From contig DATMNI010000467.1 in assembly GCA_035570275.1 (NCBI GenBank), forward strand, positions 62,001 to 126,000: a stretch of 64,000 nucleotides of DNA, written 5' to 3'. Numbering within the stretch: position 1 is the first letter of the stretch; each line of letters starts with the position of its first letter. The notes beneath the pieces are model-generated. The model made no database searches, was not told the origin of the DNA, and saw only the letters and a program-made list of their open reading frames with translations. Positions 15,167-25,194 of this stretch are shown here, one piece after another. This DNA is from DATMNI01 sp035570275. Its GTDB lineage: Bacteria; Acidobacteriota; Terriglobia; Bryobacterales; Bryobacteraceae. A program made the translations under genes and the position numbers.

Positions 15167-18100
15167 TCAGGCGGCACTCACCGGTTTCCTCGCCGGGACC
15201 GGGACCGCGAGCGGCAGTTCCACGTGGAAGGTGGCGCCGCCCGACCGGCGGTTGGAAACTTCGATGGAGCCTCCATGCTCTTGAATGATACCGTAGGTCA
15301 CCGATAGACCGAGACCGGTGCCTTTGCGCGCGGCTTTGGTAGTGAAGAAGGGATCGTAGATGCGATGCACGTGCTCCGGGGCGATGCCGGTTCCGGTATC
15401 GGCCACTTCGACCTTGGCGCGGGCGCCATCGGCCCAGGAACGGACCTCCAGAGTGCCGCCGGAGGTCATGGCGTCGCGCGCGTTCAGGAACAGGTTCAGG
15501 AAGACTTGTTGGAGTTTGCCGGTGTTGCCATGCACGCCGGGCAGGCCGGGATCGAGATCGGTCTTCACCTGGATTCCGGACTTCTGCAACTGGTGCTCCA
15601 GCAGGGACAACGTCTCCTGGATCACGCGGTTTACGCTGACATCGCCGTACGATGTAGTGGACGTCCGGGAGAAGTTGAGCAGCGAGTTGACGATCTCACT
15701 GGCGCGGAAGGTCTGCTTGGCGATCTTATCGAGGATCAGCGATTTCTGCGAGTCGTCGGCCACCTGCTTGGCCAACATTTGCGCATACGTGGAAATCACC
15801 GCCAGCGGGGTATTGACTTCGTGCGCCACGCCGGCGGCCAAGAGGCCGATGCTGCTCAGCTTGTCGGCCTGCACCAGCCGCTGTTCCAGTTCGGCGCGGT
15901 CGGTGACATCGTCGAAAATGATCAGCCGGCCGATCTGCCGCTGGTCTTTGGAAACCAGCGGGGCGATGGCGATGTTCAGCGTGGCATCCTTTAGCCGGCC
16001 GGACAACACGTGGTCCTGGTCGCTCCGGTTGCCGTCCCCTTGGCCGTTCAGGTTCCCGTTGCCGTTTCCGTTGCTATTGCCGCTTCCAGAGCCGTTTCCA
16101 CTGCCGGTTCCAGAGCCGGTTCCAGAGCCAGGGGCTGCGGGCCTCAGAACGAACTTGTCCAGATGATGGATTCCGGTTTCGCCGCGCACCCGGTCAAACT
16201 GGGCGGACAACGCGGCGGGGAACAACTCTGACAGCCGCTTTCCCACGGCGTGTTCGCGGGTGATGCCGCTCAGTTGTTCAATCTGGGTGTTCCAGCTCTC
16301 CACGCGGTCTTCCAGGTCGGCGGCCAGGATGCCGACGTTGATGGATTCCACGATGTTCTCGCTGAATTCCTTGAGCCGCTCATATTCTTCCACCTTGCGC
16401 TGAAGCGATTGATAGAGCGACGCATTCTCGATGGCGATGGCCACGTAGCCGGCCAGAGTGAGCAGCAATTCCACATCGATGCTGGAAAGATATTCGCCGT
16501 CCGCCGTCCGGCTCACACCGAGGTAAGCGATGGTGCGCCCGCGGACCTTGCAGGGCAGGTAGTAGGTGAGATCCAGATCGGCGATGGTTTTGCGCACGGA
16601 CGCGGGCCAGGATCGCGAAACCGCGTCCAACTGGTAGCGCGTGCGCTCGAAGAAGAGGTAGGGTTCGGGCAGTTCCCAGTTGAGGAAACTGAGGTCCAGC
16701 TCGCAACATTCCACTCCCGCCAGCCGGGAATTGGGGCCCATGGCTTTCTTTAGCTGGAACGTGGGGGGCTTCAATTCGAGCGCTGATGGCTTCAATTGGA
16801 ACGGCGCGGGCTTCAACGGGAACGTGGCGGCGCCGGCCTTTTCCGCGGCGCACTTCGCGGCGTCTTCCACGGCGTCTTCTATAGCGAGGAAGAAGATCAG
16901 GTGCTTGATGTTCAGGGTTTCGCGAAGCCGTTCGCCCACCGACGCCAGCATGGTGTCCAGGTCGGTTTCAGAGCTCAGCTCGCGCGCGAATTCCACCAGG
17001 GTGCGGCGATAGTCGTAGCGGTCGCGGTAGAAGTACCGGTCCAGCCGTTCCTGCATCCAGTCGCGAATGGGCTGGAATAGAAACGCCGTGATCAGCATCA
17101 CGGTCATCAACCCGGTACTGCCCAGACCCGTGAAATATCGCTGCACCTGATTGCCCAACGAAAACACCAGGGCGTAAAAGGCGGCCACCACGCACAGGGT
17201 AGCCAGAGTGTAGGCATAGCCGCGCCGGAAAATGATATCCACATCCATCAGCCGGTAACGCACAATGGCGTACGCCAGGGTGAGTGGGATCAGCACCACC
17301 GGCAGCACCGACATTTTCAGGTATGGATGCGGAATCATTCCCACCGAATAAGGCAGCACGTAGAACAGAGCGTAGGGCAGGATGCCGCAGAAGGCGCCAT
17401 TGCGCAGCCACTTGAGCTGCTGGCGCACAATCGGATCTTCGGTTCTGCCGTATTCCATACTGAGGGCCACGCCGCCGATGATGTAAGGCAAAGTGGAAAA
17501 CAGGACCCAGAATCGGTCCAGCAGCCAGCTCAACTCCAGCAGCGGGACGCCGATGGTGATGGTGCTCGAAGAGAAAGCGATGTAGGCCGCGAACACCATT
17601 ACCCCGGGCACGTAGAGCAGGGCTTTCGGCGTCCGCCCCAGCAACCATTTGCGCGGTTCGGGGAAGGTGAGACAGAAGTGCAGGAACACGCTGGGCGCCA
17701 GCAGGCCGGCCGCCACGTTCCCGTAATAGATCACCATGTCGAACGAGTCGAGCCGGCCGGTGTAGTGGAAGCAGAAGAAGATGAACGAAGACAGGCAGAA
17801 GATGTAGAAGTGCTGCGCTTTATGGGCGCTGCCGCGGCGGAAATAGACGAACAGCCCGATCGCCAGGTAGGCCAGCCCCACCAGATATTCGTAGCCCAGC
17901 GCACGCGACGCCTCGCCGACCACCACGGTGGTGGGGACGGACACGCCGCCGTGGTTTACCAGGTACTGTGCCTGCCTCCAGGGGCCCACTCGCACCAGGA
18001 TCTGCATCACCGTTGAGGCGCGGTCCACAGGTACGTTGTCGATGCTCTCCAGGCGGTCCCCCGGATGCACCCCGGCATTGGCCCCGCCGCTTTGGGGACG

Positions 18101-18268
18101 GACATATAACGCCGCCACTCCGCCCGCCCGGTCCACCCAAATGACGCCGTCTTCGGGGAGGTGGAAACGGCTCTGCTGCTCGAAGTTGATGAACGCGGAC
18201 ACACCTGCGGCGACGGTCAAAATAGTCAATATTGCAGTGGACAATTGGAACTTGAGTTCCTGAAACAT
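15167..18268 (-). CDS. PDZ-7TM-GAF-PAS sensor histidine kinase
   Basis: A 1033-residue membrane kinase. After an N-terminal transmembrane helix there is a PDZ-like domain (GVHPGDRLESIDNVPVD) and a block of about seven membrane helices (residues 125-370). A cytosolic GAF region follows (about 430-630), then PAS (about 655-815), HisKA with phospho-acceptor AAGVAHEVNTPLA, and HATPase with LFLNARDAM, DTGTGIAPEHV and GTGLGLS. Two low-complexity stretches stand out: an xFxLKP-type repeat in the GAF region (16740-16830) and a Gly/Ser/Asn stretch inserted into the PAS domain (16029-16137). The partner is probably the NtrC-type regulator downstream. Confidence 0.9.
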   Translation of the reverse strand: MFQELKFQLSTAILTILTVAAGVSAFINFEQQSRFHLPEDGVIWVDRAGGVAALYVRPQSGGANAGVHPGDRLESIDNVPVDRASTVMQILVRVGPWRQAQYLVNHGGVSVPTTVVVGEASRALGYEYLVGLAYLAIGLFVYFRRGSAHKAQHFYIFCLSSFIFFCFHYTGRLDSFDMVIYYGNVAAGLLAPSVFLHFCLTFPEPRKWLLGRTPKALLYVPGVMVFAAYIAFSSSTITIGVPLLELSWLLDRFWVLFSTLPYIIGGVALSMEYGRTEDPIVRQQLKWLRNGAFCGILPYALFYVLPYSVGMIPHPYLKMSVLPVVLIPLTLAYAIVRYRLMDVDIIFRRGYAYTLATLCVVAAFYALVFSLGNQVQRYFTGLGSTGLMTVMLITAFLFQPIRDWMQERLDRYFYRDRYDYRRTLVEFARELSSETDLDTMLASVGERLRETLNIKHLIFFLAIEDAVEDAAKCAAEKAGAATFPLKPAPFQLKPSALELKPPTFQLKKAMGPNSRLAGVECCELDLSFLNWELPEPYLFFERTRYQLDAVSRSWPASVRKTIADLDLTYYLPCKVRGRTIAYLGVSRTADGEYLSSIDVELLLTLAGYVAIAIENASLYQSLQRKVEEYERLKEFSENIVESINVGILAADLEDRVESWNTQIEQLSGITREHAVGKRLSELFPAALSAQFDRVRGETGIHHLDKFVLRPAAPGSGTGSGTGSGNGSGSGNSNGNGNGNLNGQGDGNRSDQDHVLSGRLKDATLNIAIAPLVSKDQRQIGRLIIFDDVTDRAELEQRLVQADKLSSIGLLAAGVAHEVNTPLAVISTYAQMLAKQVADDSQKSLILDKIAKQTFRASEIVNSLLNFSRTSTTSYGDVSVNRVIQETLSLLEHQLQKSGIQVKTDLDPGLPGVHGNTGKLQQVFLNLFLNARDAMTSGGTLEVRSWADGARAKVEVADTGTGIAPEHVHRIYDPFFTTKAARKGTGLGLSVTYGIIQEHGGSIEVSNRRSGGATFHVELPLAVPVPARKPVSAA

Positions 18269-18888
18269 AATGACCGCCGTCGGCCCCAGTCGCGAGACAA
18301 TAATCCGGGTTCAGAACAGCACGTTGAGGGCCGCGTGAGATCCACGATTCGGTATCCAGAATAGCAAGATTATCTGCAACTTACAGGGCCGCCCGGCAGC
18401 GCCATCCGGTTTTTGGGAGAAATACACTATGCGGAAGTGTATCGGCGAGGAAGGGATGCCTGTGGCCGGATGCCGGTGGCCGGATGCCGGTAGCCGGTGG
18501 CCGGTTAAAAGCAACGCTCCCGGCATTCTGTTCACTGGCCACCGGCATCCGAGCGAAGCGAGCATCCGCATCTTCCGCTTCTCACGCCAGCACCGTTCTT
18601 GCTTCAGGGACGTTTAGCACACTACTGATACACTACCGACTAGTACATTACCCGAGAGAGATTCGCTTTGCCGGTTGAAATGATGGGAATCCCACAGTTG
18701 GCCCGGCCGGACCGTGATGGTTTGGATTTTAGATGCTGTACACTTATGGTCAGAGTATCATCGGCGCCCGGGGGCGCGTAATCAAGAACGTGGCCGCGTT
18801 GATCCAGGCTTCGATCATGTCGAACGGACAGGGTCAAACGTACAGGGGGCCTGCGTGAGTCAGGTCCAGGAAAGTTTTCCAGAGGTAC
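18269..18888. other. Intergenic region before the polysaccharide export genes
   Basis: No gene is supported. At 18455-18503 a GGATGCCGGTGGCC/GGTAGCC unit is repeated in tandem, and part of it recurs inverted at 18539-18550 (CACCGGCATCC). The last 200 bases upstream of the export gene are probably its promoter and leader. I could not assign a confident -35/-10 pair. Confidence 0.5.
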
Positions 18889-19665
18889 ATGATGAGAACG
18901 GTGATATCGTCCGCGCTAGGGGCGGCTCTCTGCGTCCTGGGATGCCTTGCCCAGGAACCTCCCAGGCCGAAGCCCGCGGAGACTGCCGGGCACCCGGGGT
19001 CCACTGCCGCCAAGTCTACTCCGGCACTGGAATCTCAACCACCTGTTGTGGCGCCGCCCACCGTGGCGGTAGATCCCAAGGCGGAAGCGGATCCGTCCAA
19101 AATGGCAGTGGATCCGACCAAGATGGCTGCGCCTGCCGTGAACGGCGGCGCCAAACCGGCCAACGCCGCGCCCGTGGATGCAAAGAGCTACGTGCTCGGG
19201 CCCGAGGACATGATTTTTATCACGGTCTGGCGAAGCGCGGAGTTCTCGGGCCAGCACATGATCCGGCCCGACGGCAAGATCACGATTAACCTGGTGGGCG
19301 AGGTGCAGGCGGCGGGAATCACGCCGGAGGCGCTGGGGTCATCCATCAGGGAAAGGCTCCGGAGGGTTCTGGTCGATCCGGACGTCAGCGTCTCGGTAAC
19401 CCAAGTCAACAGCAAGAGGTATTTCATCGAGGGCGAAGTTCTAAAACCCGGAGAATACAAGCTGGTGGTGCCGACCAGGATTCTGGAGGCGCTGGTCAAC
19501 GCGGGCGGTTTTAAAGATTTCGCCAAGCAGACAGATATACGAGTCATGCGCGGCGGGGCAGTGTTGCATTTCAATTACAAGAGCGCCATAAAGGGTAAGA
19601 CCAGCGCCAAGACTGCGGATCAGAATGTATACCTCGAACCCGGCGACATAATCATCGTAAAATGA
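18889..19665 (+). CDS. Polysaccharide export protein, Wza/SLBB family
   Basis: A 258-residue exported protein. The N-terminus MMRTVISSALGAALCVLGC ends in a possible lipobox (VLGC), so it may be an outer-membrane lipoprotein. Residues 35-95 are a Pro/Ala/Lys-rich linker with a repeated VDP(K/S)KM motif. Then come a Poly_export domain (YVLGPEDMIFITVWR...IRPDGKITI) and one SLBB domain (YFIEGEVLKPGEYKLV). It would form the outer-membrane exit for an exopolysaccharide. It heads the export set with the Wzz-like and kinase genes. Confidence 0.9.
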   Translation: MMRTVISSALGAALCVLGCLAQEPPRPKPAETAGHPGSTAAKSTPALESQPPVVAPPTVAVDPKAEADPSKMAVDPTKMAAPAVNGGAKPANAAPVDAKSYVLGPEDMIFITVWRSAEFSGQHMIRPDGKITINLVGEVQAAGITPEALGSSIRERLRRVLVDPDVSVSVTQVNSKRYFIEGEVLKPGEYKLVVPTRILEALVNAGGFKDFAKQTDIRVMRGGAVLHFNYKSAIKGKTSAKTADQNVYLEPGDIIIVK

Positions 19666-19770
19666 CCGTGTTTTTGTAGGTTTTTGGGGTTTTTTGTAAG
19701 TTTTTGTAAGCAGGGATACCATTCTTTCGAGTGAGGACCGACAGTAGTAACTAAGAGGATTTTCGAGTAT

Positions 19771-21459
19771 ATGGCAACCGCGCAAAACTTCGTGAGTGTT
19801 TCTCGCCGCCCGCCGGACGTAGAGGACTACATCGACATGTTCCGGCGCTACCGGTCGTGGCTGATCGGGCCGATGTTCGCAGGCTTGGCGATCTCCGTGG
19901 TAGTCGCGTTTCTGTATCCCAATACGTACGTGTCCTCGGCTGTATTGCGCGTCACGCCGCAGCAAATCTCAGACCGCCTGGTGCCCACCGTGGTCAATAT
20001 GCAGATGCAACAGCGGCTGCAGCAGTTGCAGCAGGAAATCCTCAGCCGCGGCAGCCTGGCCGAGTTGATTGCGCGGCCGGCGCTCGACCTGTACAAGGCG
20101 GAACGGGCGCGCCTTCCGATGGAAGACATCGTCACGGATATGCGCAACAAGGCGATTCGGATCCAGCCAGTGGAAGTGAACGCGGGGCCGGGCCGCGTCA
20201 CGTCCGCATTTACCATTTCCTTCTCGTACCCGGATCGTTTCAAGGCGCAGGCAGTGGTGCGCGAACTGGTCACCAAGTTTACCGAGCAAAATGTCACCGT
20301 GCAGCACAACCAGGCCACCGCCACCAGCGAGTTTCTGAATTACGAATTGAAAGGCGCTCGGGAGAAGATGGACAAACTGGAAGCGGATATCACCAAATTC
20401 AAAGGCGAGAATCTGGGGCGCCTGCCGGAACAGTTTCAATCCAACGTGGCGCAATTGCAGTCTTTGCAGATGCAGCTTTCCAACGCCAACGAATCTCTCA
20501 GCCGCAATCAGCAGCAGAAGCTGCAGATCGAAACCCAACTTCAGAATTACAACACCCAGTTGAACTATTACACCGCTCTTGCCGACGACACCGTCACAGT
20601 TACCGGGCCGGCCCAGGTAAGGAACGAGAGACTCAACAATCTCAACCTCAAGATCATGGATGTGCAATCGCGCGTGGCCGCCATGGCGGAGATGTGGACC
20701 AAGGACCACCCCGATCTGAAGGCGGCGCAAGCGCAATTGGCGTCTCTGGAAAAACAGAAGTCCGATGCGGAGCGGGAAGACCTGGCGAATCAAACGGCCG
20801 CCGCCACGTCTCAACCCACCGTCAAGAGGATCCCGAACCTCCAGAATATGAAAATGATCCAGGATTTGCAGGGCTCGATTGCCGTCCTGAAGACCGAGAT
20901 GCAGACGATCAACCTGCAAATGGACGATAAGATGAAGTCGGCCGCGGAGTTGAACCGGCAGATCTCCGGCTACCAGTCGCGCATCGAAAGCAGCCCGCAG
21001 TTAGAGCAGCAATATGCGGGGTTGATGCGCGATTACGGCATGGCGAAAACGACTTACGAAGAAATGTCGAAGCGCAGCGAGCAGTCCGAGACCGCCAAAG
21101 ACCTGGAAGAGCACAAGGCCGGCGAGAACCTGGAAGTTCTCGACGCCGCCTCGGACCCGATGACTCCGTCGGAGCCCAACCGGCCGTACTGGGCGGCCGT
21201 CGGTACGGGCGCGGGGCTGATGCTCGGAATCGTGCTGGCCGCGGCCAAAGAAATGAAAAACACGTCCTTGAAGAACCTGAAGGACGTACGGGCTTATACC
21301 AATCTGGCGGTGTTGAGCAGCATCCCATTGCTGGAAAACGCTCTACTGGTGAGGCGGAAGCGGCGGTTGCAATGGCTGGCGTGGTCCAGTGCGATCGTCA
21401 TAGGCTCTATCGCCATGAGCGGGTCGGCTTACTATTACTATTTCGGCCACAGTACGTAA
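19771..21459 (+). CDS. Chain-length determinant protein, Wzz/GumC family
   Basis: A 562-residue inner-membrane polysaccharide co-polymerase. One transmembrane helix lies near residues 30-50 (IGPMFAGLAISVVVAFLYP) and another near the C-terminus (about 540-558). A long coiled coil (about 195-440) is rich in Gln and Leu and includes a G(R)LPEQF segment. The typical PxxP-like DPMTPSEPNRPYW motif precedes the second helix. The kinase domain is not fused; it is encoded by the next gene. It follows the Wza-like gene by about 100 bp of T-rich sequence. Confidence 0.9.
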   Translation: MATAQNFVSVSRRPPDVEDYIDMFRRYRSWLIGPMFAGLAISVVVAFLYPNTYVSSAVLRVTPQQISDRLVPTVVNMQMQQRLQQLQQEILSRGSLAELIARPALDLYKAERARLPMEDIVTDMRNKAIRIQPVEVNAGPGRVTSAFTISFSYPDRFKAQAVVRELVTKFTEQNVTVQHNQATATSEFLNYELKGAREKMDKLEADITKFKGENLGRLPEQFQSNVAQLQSLQMQLSNANESLSRNQQQKLQIETQLQNYNTQLNYYTALADDTVTVTGPAQVRNERLNNLNLKIMDVQSRVAAMAEMWTKDHPDLKAAQAQLASLEKQKSDAEREDLANQTAAATSQPTVKRIPNLQNMKMIQDLQGSIAVLKTEMQTINLQMDDKMKSAAELNRQISGYQSRIESSPQLEQQYAGLMRDYGMAKTTYEEMSKRSEQSETAKDLEEHKAGENLEVLDAASDPMTPSEPNRPYWAAVGTGAGLMLGIVLAAAKEMKNTSLKNLKDVRAYTNLAVLSSIPLLENALLVRRKRRLQWLAWSSAIVIGSIAMSGSAYYYYFGHST

Positions 21460-21613
21460 GGCCCGCTTGCTGACGCGCGCGGCTCGGAGGGGCTTCGGAG
21501 CTGCGCGGGAAGCGGTTCAGAGCCGTGACCGTGAGGGGAGCGGTGGCTTCAGAAACCAGTGGTCAAACTAGTGGGCAAACCAGGGGGCGAACCCAGGGAG
21601 CAGTGGAGAAACA

Positions 21614-22507
21614 ATGAGTCGAGTTCATGACGCTTTACGCCGCGCAGAGGGTACCGTGCCGCCGGAGGAGGAACCTCAGGTTCCGGTTAGCATACCGCCT
21701 TTGAGTCCGGAGGTCCGGTTCAGGGATTCGCAGGCGTTTAGCACTGGTCCCGGCGCTGCGAACGGAGTGCCGCTCCGGCTCAACATTCACCCGGCTATGC
21801 TGAGCGAGGTGGTGATGGTGCCGTTTTCACCGGCGCCCGAATCCCATCTGCTGGATCTGAACAACTCCCACGAAACACCGGCGGAGGAGTTCCGCACGCT
21901 GCGCACCCGGCTCAACCATCTGCAGACGCTGCAGCCGCTCCACACGGTCATCGTAACCAGCCCCTCGCCCGCGGAGGGGAAGACGTTCACCGCGGTCAAC
22001 CTCGCCCTGGCCCATGCCCACCTCGCCGAGAGCTCGGTGCTGCTGGGCGATTTCGACCTTCGACGGCCCATTATTCACAACCTGTTTCAGATCGACCGGG
22101 CTCCCGGGCTTTCGGACTTTCTGACGGGCCAGTGCACGTTTCCTCAGGCGCTGCGCCGCCTGGAGGGCATGAACTTGTACGTGCTACCGGCTGGCACGCC
22201 GGTGAAGAATCCCCTGGAACTGTTGAACATGCGGCAGGCGAAACTGTTGTTCGAGGATCTGCCCAGGAGTTTCAACTGGGCCATCTTCGACACCCCGCCG
22301 CTGCTGTTCTCGGCGGATGCCAACTTGCTGTCCACGGCGGCTGACGGCACGATCCTGGTGGTCAAAATCGGCTCCACCACCTTTGATAACGTGACTCGCG
22401 CCATGCAATCGTTGTGCGAGAACAACGTGCTGGGGATCGTGGCCAACGGGGCCCGGGCCTCGGAGCTTTACAGCAAGTACACGTATTATTATTCGAAGGC
22501 GGAATAG
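21614..22507 (+). CDS. Bacterial tyrosine (BY) kinase, CpsD/CapB type
   Basis: A 297-residue soluble kinase. A Walker A motif (SPAEGKTFTAVNLA), a Walker A' (LLGDFDLRRP) and a Walker B (WAIFDTPPLL) are present. The C-terminus ends in a tyrosine cluster (ELYSKYTYYYSKAE), the usual autophosphorylation site. An EEFRTLRTRL segment probably docks to the membrane co-polymerase encoded upstream. It controls polysaccharide polymerisation and export. A TCAGC-type repeat follows the stop. Confidence 0.9.
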   Translation: MSRVHDALRRAEGTVPPEEEPQVPVSIPPLSPEVRFRDSQAFSTGPGAANGVPLRLNIHPAMLSEVVMVPFSPAPESHLLDLNNSHETPAEEFRTLRTRLNHLQTLQPLHTVIVTSPSPAEGKTFTAVNLALAHAHLAESSVLLGDFDLRRPIIHNLFQIDRAPGLSDFLTGQCTFPQALRRLEGMNLYVLPAGTPVKNPLELLNMRQAKLLFEDLPRSFNWAIFDTPPLLFSADANLLSTAADGTILVVKIGSTTFDNVTRAMQSLCENNVLGIVANGARASELYSKYTYYYSKAE

Positions 22508-22512
22508 GCGTA

Positions 22513-22598
22513 GAAGCTATCAGCTATCAGCTTTCAGCTAAACCAGCACGGCGCGTGCGCCAGGTTCAAGCTGATCGCTGAAAGCTGATGGCTCGAAG
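22513..22598. repeat. TCAGC-family imperfect palindrome, copy 2
   Basis: AGCTATCAGCTATCAGCTTTC on the left arm faces GCTGATCGCTGAAAGCTGATG on the right, around a GGCGCGTGCGCC core. It lies exactly between the convergent BY-kinase and DtxR genes. Confidence 0.8.
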
Positions 22599-23249
22599 CT
22601 ACTCCGCTTTCACCCACACCCTGGCGGCCACCGGGCGATCCAGCCGGACCGCGCGGCCATCGGCGGCCATATCGATGGATCCGCCGGTCGACAGCACTTG
22701 TAGCCTGACCCCGGGACGGATGCCCTGGCTATCCAGATACTCCAGCAACTTGCGGTCGCGTTCGAAAACACTGACCACCGACAGGCATTCGCCGGCCGAA
22801 GCTTCCTCAAGCAGTTTCAGCCCCTGCTGCCGGCGCAGGCGGGGCGAGTCCATGCCTACGACATTGCCGTGCGGACACACACTGCCGGTGCCTAGCTTCT
22901 CGGCCAGCTTGCGCTCGAAATCGGCCGATACCGCGTGCTCCAGTTGCTCCGCCTCGTCGTGAACCTTGTACCACTCCAGGCCGAAAATCTCCGTCAACAT
23001 TCGTTCAATCAGGTGATGCCGGTTGATGAGGCGGTTGGCGATCTTGCGCCCGGCCGGGGTGAGGGTAATCTGCCCTTCGGGCCCTACATGGATCAAGCCA
23101 TCGCGCCGCAGGCGTTTGATCGCCATGGTGACGGCGGGAGCTGAAACGTGCAGCCAACGGGCCAAAGTGACCGCCTTTACGGTTTCCTCCTCGGACTGGG
23201 CTTCAGCGATGGCCTTGAGGTAGTTCTCTTTGGAGATGGTGATTCGCAC
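22599..23249 (-). CDS. DtxR/MntR family metal-dependent regulator
   Basis: A 216-residue repressor with an N-terminal winged helix (ENYLKAIAEAQ; VSAPAVTMAIKRLRRDGLI), a dimerisation/metal domain (RHHLIERMLTEIFGLEWYKVHDEAEQLEHAVS) with His, Glu and Cys ligands, and a C-terminal FeoA/SH3-like domain (about residues 140-216). The ligand set includes PHGN. Whether it senses iron or manganese cannot be decided. No metal transporter is adjacent, so targets probably lie elsewhere. Confidence 0.88.
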   Translation of the reverse strand: MRITISKENYLKAIAEAQSEEETVKAVTLARWLHVSAPAVTMAIKRLRRDGLIHVGPEGQITLTPAGRKIANRLINRHHLIERMLTEIFGLEWYKVHDEAEQLEHAVSADFERKLAEKLGTGSVCPHGNVVGMDSPRLRRQQGLKLLEEASAGECLSVVSVFERDRKLLEYLDSQGIRPGVRLQVLSTGGSIDMAADGRAVRLDRPVAARVWVKAE

Positions 23250-23266
23250 GTTGGTTGGTGCCGGCG

Positions 23267-24445
23267 CTACTGGCCGGGATACTGCGGTTCTTCGAACGTC
23301 TTTCCGTCGAACCAGAAGGTGCGTTCGTCGATCGTGACGGCTTCTCCGGCCATCCCCTCACCGGACAGGCGCACACGAAAGGCGCCGGTCTTGAGCTGTG
23401 CCAGGTGGACGCGCGCGACTGTCGGGAGCGTACCCGGCGCCAGTTTGCGCGCGTTGGGCAGGGAGGTCTGCCCCAGGTCGCGTGCCGCCTCGAAGCTGCC
23501 GTTAGCCGCCGCATAACCGGTGAGTTCGCTCCAGGCCAGCGTGACCTTGCGGTAAGCGCGGTCCACGCGAAAGCGGACGTCGTAGTTTCCGCGGGCCGCG
23601 GCAATGCGCTTCTGCATGCCGGGGTCGCTTCGAATGCGCTCCTCGACATACTTGAGATCCATTTGCGGATGATACAAAGTCGGCGTTCCGGCGGCGTTGG
23701 TGAAGGCGTCGTTTCGATTTTGTGCGGTATCGTGGATTTCCGCGTCGAGCTCCACTTCCTCGGAAAACGCTCCGCATATTCCCGGCGCCGCGGCCGCCTG
23801 CTGCAGTTTCGCCATCAGAGACTTCGCCGACGGGAGATTTAGCGTGGTCACCGTGAGCTGACGCGCGCCATGCAGAGCGGATGTGGATAGGGCAATCTTC
23901 GTCAGCGGCTCGGCTGAAACGAAGAGGCCGCTGTGCCGCCAGGTCTCGAGCGAACGGAACGCCGGCTGGGCGGCCACGATTGCGGCAAGATCCCGGCGGG
24001 AAGTATAAATCTCGCTTCCGACCGTCCGCAGTCCGGGCTCTTCCCGAAACACCAGCGGCAAAGCGGCATTCAACCGCCCGGCGATGTCGAGCATCCAACT
24101 CTTCGCCAGGCTCGCCGAAGCGGCATCCGAGGGCTTCTTCAAGGTTACCCGGGTGCGATCTTCGGGTGATTCGAACACCGCCCACATCTCGTGCCAGACT
24201 TCGAAGTGCTGGTTCGGGGCAATCTCCGGGAAGGCAATCTGCCGCTTGCGCCCAACCTGTTCATCGTAGAAGCCGTCCAGGCGATCCAGCGCGGCGGCGT
24301 ACGTCATCGGAGTGACGAAGGTGGTAGTAATCAGAACTTCAGGCCCGCTGGCCGGTGGCGTTTGCGCCACTCCCGGAATTACGCAGCCGGCCAGAGCCAG
24401 AGACAGCGGCATTGCTCGTTTGAGACCACGCATTCGAGCCCTCAC
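23267..24445 (-). CDS. Exported protein of unknown function
   Basis: A 392-residue protein with a signal peptide ending in an AGCVIPGVAQ region that could be a lipobox. I recognise no family. A central region (residues 40-230) has mixed alpha/beta character, and the second half includes YDVRFRVDRAYRKVTLAWSELTGYA, reminiscent of a beta-rich domain. A cytosolic role is unlikely. It lies 17 bp downstream of the DtxR stop side and tail-to-head with the methyltransferase gene upstream. Confidence 0.6.
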   Translation of the reverse strand: MRARMRGLKRAMPLSLALAGCVIPGVAQTPPASGPEVLITTTFVTPMTYAAALDRLDGFYDEQVGRKRQIAFPEIAPNQHFEVWHEMWAVFESPEDRTRVTLKKPSDAASASLAKSWMLDIAGRLNAALPLVFREEPGLRTVGSEIYTSRRDLAAIVAAQPAFRSLETWRHSGLFVSAEPLTKIALSTSALHGARQLTVTTLNLPSAKSLMAKLQQAAAAPGICGAFSEEVELDAEIHDTAQNRNDAFTNAAGTPTLYHPQMDLKYVEERIRSDPGMQKRIAAARGNYDVRFRVDRAYRKVTLAWSELTGYAAANGSFEAARDLGQTSLPNARKLAPGTLPTVARVHLAQLKTGAFRVRLSGEGMAGEAVTIDERTFWFDGKTFEEPQYPGQ

Positions 24446-24455
24446 TTTCGGGCGC

Positions 24456-25157
24456 TCACTTTCGGGCCACCAGCTTTTGCGCCACCATGACGCGCGAGGG
24501 GTAAAAAGTCTGGTGGACCACTTGATCCCGAAGAATCTTAAACCGTACCGACTCGATCAACTCCGGCACCCGCCGCTCCACCTGGCGGCCCCAGAACGCG
24601 GGCGCCACTTTTCCCAGGACCTTGTAGATCGCGTTGAACATGGCCGTATTTTGCCCGATCAGCACCAGCGTCAGGTTGCCATGGTCGCGCAGGACACGGC
24701 GGAACTCTCCCAAGGTGGTCACAATGTCCTCGGCCGAAAGCAGCTCCAGAAGATAACAGCAGAAAACCGCGTCGAAGGACTCGGCGCGGAACGGCATGTG
24801 CCGGGCGTCCACCGCCTGGCAGTGGGTTTGCGCGTGCGGAAATTTCCGCCGCGCGACCCTCTGAGTCCGCGCCGCCATGTTGGACGAAAGATCCACGCCG
24901 ATGGTAGTGCCGTTCCCGTTGGCGCGGACCAGTCTGCGGAACATCTCGCCCGATCCGGTGGCCACTTCCAGCACTTTCATGCCGTCGCGAATGTCCGACG
25001 CCCCCAGAGCCCATCGGTGAGCCCGGGAGTGAAACAGCATGGTGGAGACTGGATACACGCCCGCCAGCCGGTCGTAGACGCGCTGGGTACGCTGGGCCAG
25101 CGTTGCCGGCAGCCCGTTGACAGGCCAGACGCCGCCGGATTCTTCCACTTGGTTCAA
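24456..25157 (-). CDS. Class I SAM-dependent methyltransferase
   Basis: A 233-residue enzyme. I chose the TTG at 25157 because GAGGAG lies seven bases upstream; the longer frame runs into the kinase gene. Motif I is VLEVATGSGEMFRRL, the acidic loop is GVDLSSNM, and the post-I region AVDARHMPFRAESFDAVFCCYLLE fits UbiE/Coq5-like methyltransferases. The substrate is unknown, but a quinone or lipid is plausible from the fold. It follows the LytS-type kinase closely and may share its transcript. Confidence 0.8.
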   Translation of the reverse strand: MNQVEESGGVWPVNGLPATLAQRTQRVYDRLAGVYPVSTMLFHSRAHRWALGASDIRDGMKVLEVATGSGEMFRRLVRANGNGTTIGVDLSSNMAARTQRVARRKFPHAQTHCQAVDARHMPFRAESFDAVFCCYLLELLSAEDIVTTLGEFRRVLRDHGNLTLVLIGQNTAMFNAIYKVLGKVAPAFWGRQVERRVPELIESVRFKILRDQVVHQTFYPSRVMVAQKLVARK

Positions 25158-25194
25158 GGTCTCTCCTCGTGAAGCCGGGCTTGTGACACCGGGC

